From: Streptomyces griseicoloratus | GTDB taxonomy: Bacteria; Actinomycetota; Actinomycetes; Streptomycetales; Streptomycetaceae | Assembly: GCF_014534645.1 (NCBI RefSeq) | Contig: NZ_JACVQF010000190.1 | Span: forward strand, 162,340 to 226,339 | Direction of reading: 5' to 3' | DNA: 64,000 nucleotides | Shown: positions 59,184 to 64,000 of the stretch, piece by piece | Numbering within the stretch: position 1 is the first letter of the stretch | Layout: each line of letters opens with the position of its first letter | Position numbers and translations under genes: made by a program | The notes under the pieces: generated by a model | What the model saw: only the letters and a program-made list of their open reading frames with translations | Databases searched by the model: none | What the model was told of the DNA's origin: nothing

Positions 59184-60569
59184 TCACCGTCGGGACCGGG
59201 TGGCCGGTCGGCGGCGTGAGCTGTTCCTGGGCTGTGCGGTGGTGGCGCGCTTCGTGCCGTTCGGCCACAGGCGCGGGCTGCGTTTCGCGGCCAGGTCCTC
59301 GACCCAGCCGACCGCGAGGACCATCAGGCCGATGAGGGGCCAGACCAGGGCGAACATCCAGATCGTGTACGCGCCGTCGAGCGCCTGCACCGCACGCTCG
59401 CTCTGCATGAACGGGAGCTCGTACGCGAGGTCGATGATCGGGACCGTGGCCATGATCAGCAGGTTGTGCCACAGGTAGATGGTGACCGCCCGGTTGTTGG
59501 AGAGGGTCACCAGCCTGTCCCACTTGGCCAGGCGGCCGGGGAGTTCCTGCCAGGACGGGGAGTACAGGAGGAGGATCACGACGAAGCCGAACGACCAGGT
59601 GGCCTGGGCCAGCGGGATGTCGTTCAGGTCCCAGCCGTCGGGGCCCAGGTGGTTCGAGGCCCACCACAGGCCGAAGGCCATCACCAGGGACGCGCACGAG
59701 ACGGCGACGTACCGGGGGATCTTCTTCAGCAGGCCGTCGTTGTGGGCGAAGCCCAGGACCCAGCAGCTCCCGTAGACCGCGAAGTCGGTGACCGCGTTGC
59801 CCGTCTCGCCGGGGATGGTCACCAGGCCCGTGCCGACGATCGCCGTCAGACCCAGCGGGGCGAGCAGCGTCGGCCAGGGAGCGCGACGGAACAGCCACAG
59901 CAGCAGCGGGGAGGCGACGACGAACCACAGGTAGGCGCGCAGGTACCACAGCACGCCCGCCGCCTGCACCGCCCAGGTGTCCTCCAGCAGGCCCGACTTG
60001 GAGCCGATGTGCCAGGGGAAGGGCGGGGCGCCGATCGGGACGATGTAGTTGAACAGCGAGGCCAGGCCCCAGGCGCCGTCGAGGTTCGGGTCCTTCAGCG
60101 GGTTCCAGCCGTTCGCGAACATCAGGGCCAGTACGACCGCGCTGAACGCCCACAGGGGCGGCAGCAGCCGGCGCACACGGCCGCGGATCACGCTCAGCGC
60201 CGGACGGTTCAGGGAGCGCGCCATCAGCGAGCCCGCCAGCGCGAACATCACGCCCATGGACGGGAACAGCACCGTCAGCCAGGCCCAGCCGAAGAGGTGG
60301 TAGACGACCACGCGGACCAGGGCCAGCGAACGCAGCAGGTCCAGGTACCGGTCGCGGCCCGGCTTCTTCGGCGCCGGCGCCGGTGCCGGCGCGGTGGCCG
60401 GCTCGGCCGCGGGGCCGGGCTCCGTCGTGCGCTGCTGCGGGACGCCGTAGGGCGGCACCGCCGGGTCGCCGTTCGGCTGCTGCGGGCCGGTTCCGTAGGG
60501 GCCGGTTCCGTAGGGGCTGGGGACCGGCTCCGGGGCGGCCCCGGTTCCGGTCGGGTATCCGTGGGTCAT
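59184..60569 (-). CDS. Acyltransferase family 3 membrane protein
   Basis: A 461-residue protein. A Pro/Gly/Tyr-rich cytoplasmic head of about 70 residues precedes ten or more membrane helices of the acyltransferase-3 type (RYLDLLRSLALVRVVVYHLFGWAW with the catalytic His in VVYH). It probably O-acetylates an exopolysaccharide or other surface glycan. It overlaps the matB stop by 4 bases (ATGA), so it belongs to the mat operon and could decorate its polymer. The charged tail SSRRRPATRSRR is unusual. Confidence 0.85.
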   Translation of the reverse strand: MTHGYPTGTGAAPEPVPSPYGTGPYGTGPQQPNGDPAVPPYGVPQQRTTEPGPAAEPATAPAPAPAPKKPGRDRYLDLLRSLALVRVVVYHLFGWAWLTVLFPSMGVMFALAGSLMARSLNRPALSVIRGRVRRLLPPLWAFSAVVLALMFANGWNPLKDPNLDGAWGLASLFNYIVPIGAPPFPWHIGSKSGLLEDTWAVQAAGVLWYLRAYLWFVVASPLLLWLFRRAPWPTLLAPLGLTAIVGTGLVTIPGETGNAVTDFAVYGSCWVLGFAHNDGLLKKIPRYVAVSCASLVMAFGLWWASNHLGPDGWDLNDIPLAQATWSFGFVVILLLYSPSWQELPGRLAKWDRLVTLSNNRAVTIYLWHNLLIMATVPIIDLAYELPFMQSERAVQALDGAYTIWMFALVWPLIGLMVLAVGWVEDLAAKRSPRLWPNGTKRATTAQPRNSSRRRPATRSRR

Positions 60570-62764
60570 GCCACGGGCCTCCGATCATCGCTGCTCTGCG
60601 ATCGCTGGCGCGGCACGGCGCCGCCGGGCGCCTCGACGACCCCGGTGCGCCGCAGCTTCTGCCAGCGCAGGCGGCCGCCGGTGAGCGCGGTGATCCAGGA
60701 CTGGAGCAGCACGACGTACATGAGCTGGCGGTAGAGGATCTGCTGCAGGGGCAGCGAGATCAGATGGGTCATGCGTTCGCGGTCGAGGCGGAAGGCGTAC
60801 GCCGCGCACACCGCCTGGATCGCCAGGACGCCCAGCCACGCCACGATCGTCTTCTCCGTCGGCCCGAACACGATGCCGTAGAGCAGGAACACGTCGATCA
60901 GCGGGGCCAGCAGCGGGGCCACGACCATGAACAGGGAGACGAAGGGCAGGCCGACGCGGCCGAAGCGGCCGGAGGGGCCGCGTTCGATGACGGCGCGGCG
61001 GTGCTTCCAGATGGCCTGCATGGTGCCGTACGACCAGCGGTAGCGCTGGGACCACAGCTGCTGGACGGACTCCGGGGCCTCGGTCCAGGCGCGGGCGTTC
61101 TCGGCGTAGACCACGCGCCAGCCGGCGCGGTGCAGCGCCATGGTGACGTCGGTGTCCTCGGCGAGGGTGTCGTCGCTCATGCCGCCGATGGGTTCGAGGG
61201 CGGAGCGGCGGAAGGCGCCCACGGCGCCCGGGATGGTCGGCATGCAGCGCAGGACGTCGTACATGCGGCGGTCCAGGTTGAAGCCCATCACGTACTCGAT
61301 GTGCTGCCAGGCGCCGATGAGGCTGTCCTTGTTGCCGACCTTCGCGTTGCCCGCCACGGCGCCGACCTTCGGGTCGCCGAAGGGCTGGACGAGTTCGCGG
61401 ACGGTGGACGGTTCAAAGACGGTGTCGCCGTCCATCATGACCACGATGTCGTAACGGGCGTTCGCCAGGCCGCGGTTGAGCGCCGCCGGCTTGCCCGCGT
61501 TGAGCTGGCGGATCACCCGGACGTTCGGCAGGCCCATGGCCTCCACGATCCGGGCCGTGCCGTCGCTGGAGCCGTCGTCGATGACGATGACCTCGACCGG
61601 GTGGTCGCTGGCCATCAGCGAACGGACGGTGTTCTCGATGCACTTGGCCTCGTTGTACGCCGGGACCAGCACCGTCACCGGTTCGGTGACCGGCGGGCCC
61701 CAGCGGAAGCCCCTGCGGCGGACCCGGCGGGCGTGGATGCCGGAGAGCAGCAGCATCAGGACGAAGCGGCCGATGACCAGGGTGCCGATGACCGCGAGGC
61801 CCACCACCAGGCCGTCGGTGATCTTCTCGCTGGCCTGGACCAGGAAGATCCACGCCTTGCCCTTCCACAGTTCGGCGCCGGTCACCGGGCTGTGCGCGCT
61901 GGGCGCGTCCAGGGCCTCGGTGAGGTTGTCGAACTCGTAGCCCTTGCTCTTCAGATCGGGCAGGAACCGGTCCAGCGCCTGCACGGTCTGGTGGCGGTCG
62001 CCGCCGGAGTCGTGCATCAGGACGATGGCGCCCTTGCCGCCCTCGGGCGTGGCCCGGCGGATGATCTCGTCGACGCCGGGCTTCTTCCAGTCCTCGCTGT
62101 CGGTGTTGTTGACGACCGTGATGTAGCCGCGGCTGCCGATGTACTCGGTGACGGGCCAGGACTTGTTGTCCATGGCGTCGGCGAAGGAGGAGTACGGGGG
62201 GCGGAACAGCGAGGTGCGGATGCCGGCCGCGCCGGTGATCGCCAGCTGGTTCTGCGACAGCTCCCAGTCGATGCGCTTCTTGGACTGGAAGGAGAGGTCG
62301 GGGTGGTTGAAGGTGTGCAGGCCGACCTCGTGGCCCTCGTCGACCATGCGCTTGACGAGGTCCGGGTAGCGGGAGGCCATGGTGCCGGTGACGAAGAAGA
62401 CGGCGTGGGCGTCGTGCTTCTTCAGCACGTCCAGCACGCGCGGGGTCCAGGTGGGGTCCGGGCCGTCGTCGAAGGTGAGGACCAGGCGGTGGTCGGGCAC
62501 GCTCAGGCTCTCGGTGCGACCGCTGCGGGCGTCGATGACCGGGCCGCCCTCCAGGATCTTCTGCGGCACCTGGTCGGTGGCGGCGGGCGGCTGGACGCGG
62601 TGGTCGGCCAGGATCTCGCTGTGCACGTACCCGCGCAGCATGAGCATCGCCATCAGGGCGACGAGGACGAGCACCGGCAGCAGCAGGCGCAGGGGCAGGC
62701 GGCGCCGCCGGGAGCCGTCACGGGCTCCGGTCGCGGCCCCGTGACGGCGGGTGCGGGATGCCAT
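60566..62764 (-). CDS. matB: Bifunctional polysaccharide deacetylase/glycosyltransferase MatB
   Basis: A 732-residue membrane enzyme. One N-terminal helix, then a NodB deacetylase with TFDDGPDP (Asp99, Asp100) and HTFNHP (His150, His154), two helices, then a GT-2 synthase with VIDDGSSDG (395), MDGD (443), EDTD and QRYRW (572-576), and C-terminal channel helices. In Streptomyces MatAB make a poly-GlcNAc-type extracellular polymer that causes pellet formation. The fused deacetylase could give partial N-deacetylation. Its start overlaps the matA stop and its stop overlaps the acyltransferase start. Confidence 0.9.
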   Translation of the reverse strand: MASRTRRHGAATGARDGSRRRRLPLRLLLPVLVLVALMAMLMLRGYVHSEILADHRVQPPAATDQVPQKILEGGPVIDARSGRTESLSVPDHRLVLTFDDGPDPTWTPRVLDVLKKHDAHAVFFVTGTMASRYPDLVKRMVDEGHEVGLHTFNHPDLSFQSKKRIDWELSQNQLAITGAAGIRTSLFRPPYSSFADAMDNKSWPVTEYIGSRGYITVVNNTDSEDWKKPGVDEIIRRATPEGGKGAIVLMHDSGGDRHQTVQALDRFLPDLKSKGYEFDNLTEALDAPSAHSPVTGAELWKGKAWIFLVQASEKITDGLVVGLAVIGTLVIGRFVLMLLLSGIHARRVRRRGFRWGPPVTEPVTVLVPAYNEAKCIENTVRSLMASDHPVEVIVIDDGSSDGTARIVEAMGLPNVRVIRQLNAGKPAALNRGLANARYDIVVMMDGDTVFEPSTVRELVQPFGDPKVGAVAGNAKVGNKDSLIGAWQHIEYVMGFNLDRRMYDVLRCMPTIPGAVGAFRRSALEPIGGMSDDTLAEDTDVTMALHRAGWRVVYAENARAWTEAPESVQQLWSQRYRWSYGTMQAIWKHRRAVIERGPSGRFGRVGLPFVSLFMVVAPLLAPLIDVFLLYGIVFGPTEKTIVAWLGVLAIQAVCAAYAFRLDRERMTHLISLPLQQILYRQLMYVVLLQSWITALTGGRLRWQKLRRTGVVEAPGGAVPRQRSQSSDDRRPVA

Positions 62765-64000
62765 CAGAGGGTGTACTCCGGGGACAGGGAAGGGGAAGTG
62801 GACGCGGCAGCCGGGGCGCCGACGGGGGACGGGGCGGCGGCGCCGTTGACGGCCGTGCCGCCGGGCTCGCCGGTGTCACCGCCGCCCGGGTCGGTGCTGC
62901 CGGTCGGATCGGCCGAGGGCTCGCCGCCGCCGGCGGGGGTGCTCGGGGCGCCGGTGCCGGGGTCCGGCGGCGTGGCCGCCGACTCCGTCGGGTCCGGGTC
63001 GGTGGCGCCGCCTCCCGGCAGGGGGGCGGTCCGGGACGCGGACGGCGCGGAACCGGTGCCCGTGCCCGGCTGTCCGGCGGTGTCGGAGGTGCCGGGGGCG
63101 GAGGCGTCGGCGCCGGGCGCCGAGGTCGTGCCGTCACCGGCCGAGGGGGAGACCTGCGGGGCGGCGCTGCCGCTGCTGGAGGGCTGGGCCGACTGCGAGG
63201 GCAGCGGAGTGGTGTCGACCTGGCCGGCCGGCTTGTCCTTCTGCTGGCCCGGTACGGGGAGCCAGGGGGCGTTGGAGTTGCCCGACAGGAGCGTGGAGAC
63301 CATGACGACCGCGTAGATCGCGCAGACGATGCCGACGGCGATGCCGAGTCGGCGGAAGCGGCGGCTGCGGCGGCCCGACGCGTCGACGAAGACGGGCCCG
63401 TCGGAGTTGTCCGGGCCGTTGCCCGCACCGCCCTTGGCCTGCCGCAGCACCCCGTCGCCGAGCTGGACGGCGTCGAGCTGGACGGTGACCTCGTGCGGGT
63501 CGTGGGTGTGCTCGGACCCGTCGGCCGGACCGGCGTCCTGCCAGGGGTCGCGGAGGGCGGCGGTGGCGGGGCCGGGGCCGCCGGCACCAGGGGCGGGCGC
63601 CGGGAAGGCGCGGGTCGGGGCCGCCGAGGGGAGCACGTCCGTCCGGTCGACGGCCGGGTCGGACCCGGCACGGCCCGTACCGGCCCTGCCGTTCCGGTCC
63701 TGCTCCTGCGCCATGCGCGTCCGGCGTATTCGCGCACCGAGGACGTCGGGCGCACCGGCGTCGGGGCCCGCGCCGGCGGGGAGGACCTGGGTCTCGGCGG
63801 CGTCCGGGGAGGACTGGGGGCCGTTCCGCAGGACCTCCGTGCGGGCGGCGTCCGCGCCGGGCCGGGTCACGTCACCGCCCCGGCCGTCCGGAAACGCACC
63901 AGAGCCAGGGAACCCACCACGCCCGGGGAAGGCACCCGGCTGCGCGGGCACACCGGGCCGCCCCGGCGCACCGGCCACCGGGCCATCACCGGCACCCGGC
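62764..64000 (-). CDS. matA: MatA-like membrane protein, N-terminus cut by the window edge
   Basis: At least 404 residues are visible, reading off the right edge, so the true start is outside or near the limit. The visible cytoplasmic part is Gly/Pro/Ala-rich with EVTVQLDAVQLGDGVLRQAKGG. One membrane helix (RRFRRLGIAVGIVCAIYAVVMVSTLLSG) follows. Then comes an external Thr/Ser/Pro/Gly-rich tail with SPSAGDGTTSAPGADASAPG repeats to SPEYTL. The role with MatB is inferred: a surface or scaffolding partner for glucan export. Coding continues to base 64000 without a stop. Confidence 0.75.
   Translation of the reverse strand, partial: PGAGDGPVAGAPGRPGVPAQPGAFPGRGGFPGSGAFPDGRGGDVTRPGADAARTEVLRNGPQSSPDAAETQVLPAGAGPDAGAPDVLGARIRRTRMAQEQDRNGRAGTGRAGSDPAVDRTDVLPSAAPTRAFPAPAPGAGGPGPATAALRDPWQDAGPADGSEHTHDPHEVTVQLDAVQLGDGVLRQAKGGAGNGPDNSDGPVFVDASGRRSRRFRRLGIAVGIVCAIYAVVMVSTLLSGNSNAPWLPVPGQQKDKPAGQVDTTPLPSQSAQPSSSGSAAPQVSPSAGDGTTSAPGADASAPGTSDTAGQPGTGTGSAPSASRTAPLPGGGATDPDPTESAATPPDPGTGAPSTPAGGGEPSADPTGSTDPGGGDTGEPGGTAVNGAAAPSPVGAPAAASTSPSLSPEYTL

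Overview
The window is high-GC actinobacterial chromosome, almost certainly Streptomyces. It has dense short-gap operons, many GTG starts, GTGA/ATGA stop-start overlaps, and genus markers: a DasR-type GlcNAc phosphotransferase locus, an SsgA-like protein, a HemD-HTH regulator of the NnaR type and a MatAB-like pair. From memory, the gene order follows the conserved S. coelicolor core from about rph (SCO2904) to matA (SCO2963). I see no insertion sequence, prophage, CRISPR array or rRNA.

Layout. 1-3400: start of rph, then the PTS genes nagF, nagE1 and nagE2 with DasR-type operators. 3428-6850: a metallo-beta-lactamase-fold hydrolase, a membrane-anchored PemK/MazF-like protein, and the CysO-dependent cysteine module (mec, a short leader ORF ending in Cys, cysO, cysM). 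6996-12350: an amino-acid permease, clpS-DUF2017, and NAD salvage genes pncB and pncA. 12470-21730: a secreted M6 metalloprotease, small membrane proteins, two RDD proteins, ssgG, an FAD-linked oxidase and a TPR protein. 21745-28860: hppD with its divergent Lrp-type regulator hpdA, a four-gene osmoprotectant ABC operon, a Lon-like secreted protease and an IclR regulator (hpdR type). 29154-34330: a helicase, an MFS pump, tRNA-Cys and a SUKH-4-like protein. 34451-40090: a molybdenum hydroxylase operon ending in a small P-loop kinase. 40320-45030: a GH20 hexosaminidase with a sugar ABC transporter. 45272-50000: DUF3039, YqgE, murA, hupA and malic enzyme. 50244-50382: a structured RNA candidate. 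50426-54960: helD, rsuA-sigU and a CGNR protein. 54954-58141: a 21-bp minisatellite, nnaR and narK. 58268-64000: a membrane protein, an acyltransferase, matB and truncated matA.

How the genes work together. GlcNAc can enter through the PTS (nagF/nagE), and chito-oligosaccharides may enter through the ABC transporter and be cut inside the cell by the GH20 enzyme, which has no signal peptide. UDP-GlcNAc-linked functions recur: murA for peptidoglycan and matAB for an extracellular poly-GlcNAc-type polymer. HpdA and HpdR bracket tyrosine catabolism (hppD). NnaR and NarK serve nitrate assimilation.

The most interesting items are the RNA candidate before helD, the leader ORF with leaderless-mRNA geometry before cysO, the Gly-Gly-Met-Ala tail of CysO, the roughly 420-residue extension on the [2Fe-2S] subunit, and the 21-bp minisatellite abutting nnaR. 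Start codons were chosen from ribosome-binding sites, overlaps and domain boundaries. Gene symbols rest on recognised family sequence plus remembered gene order, not on a database search.
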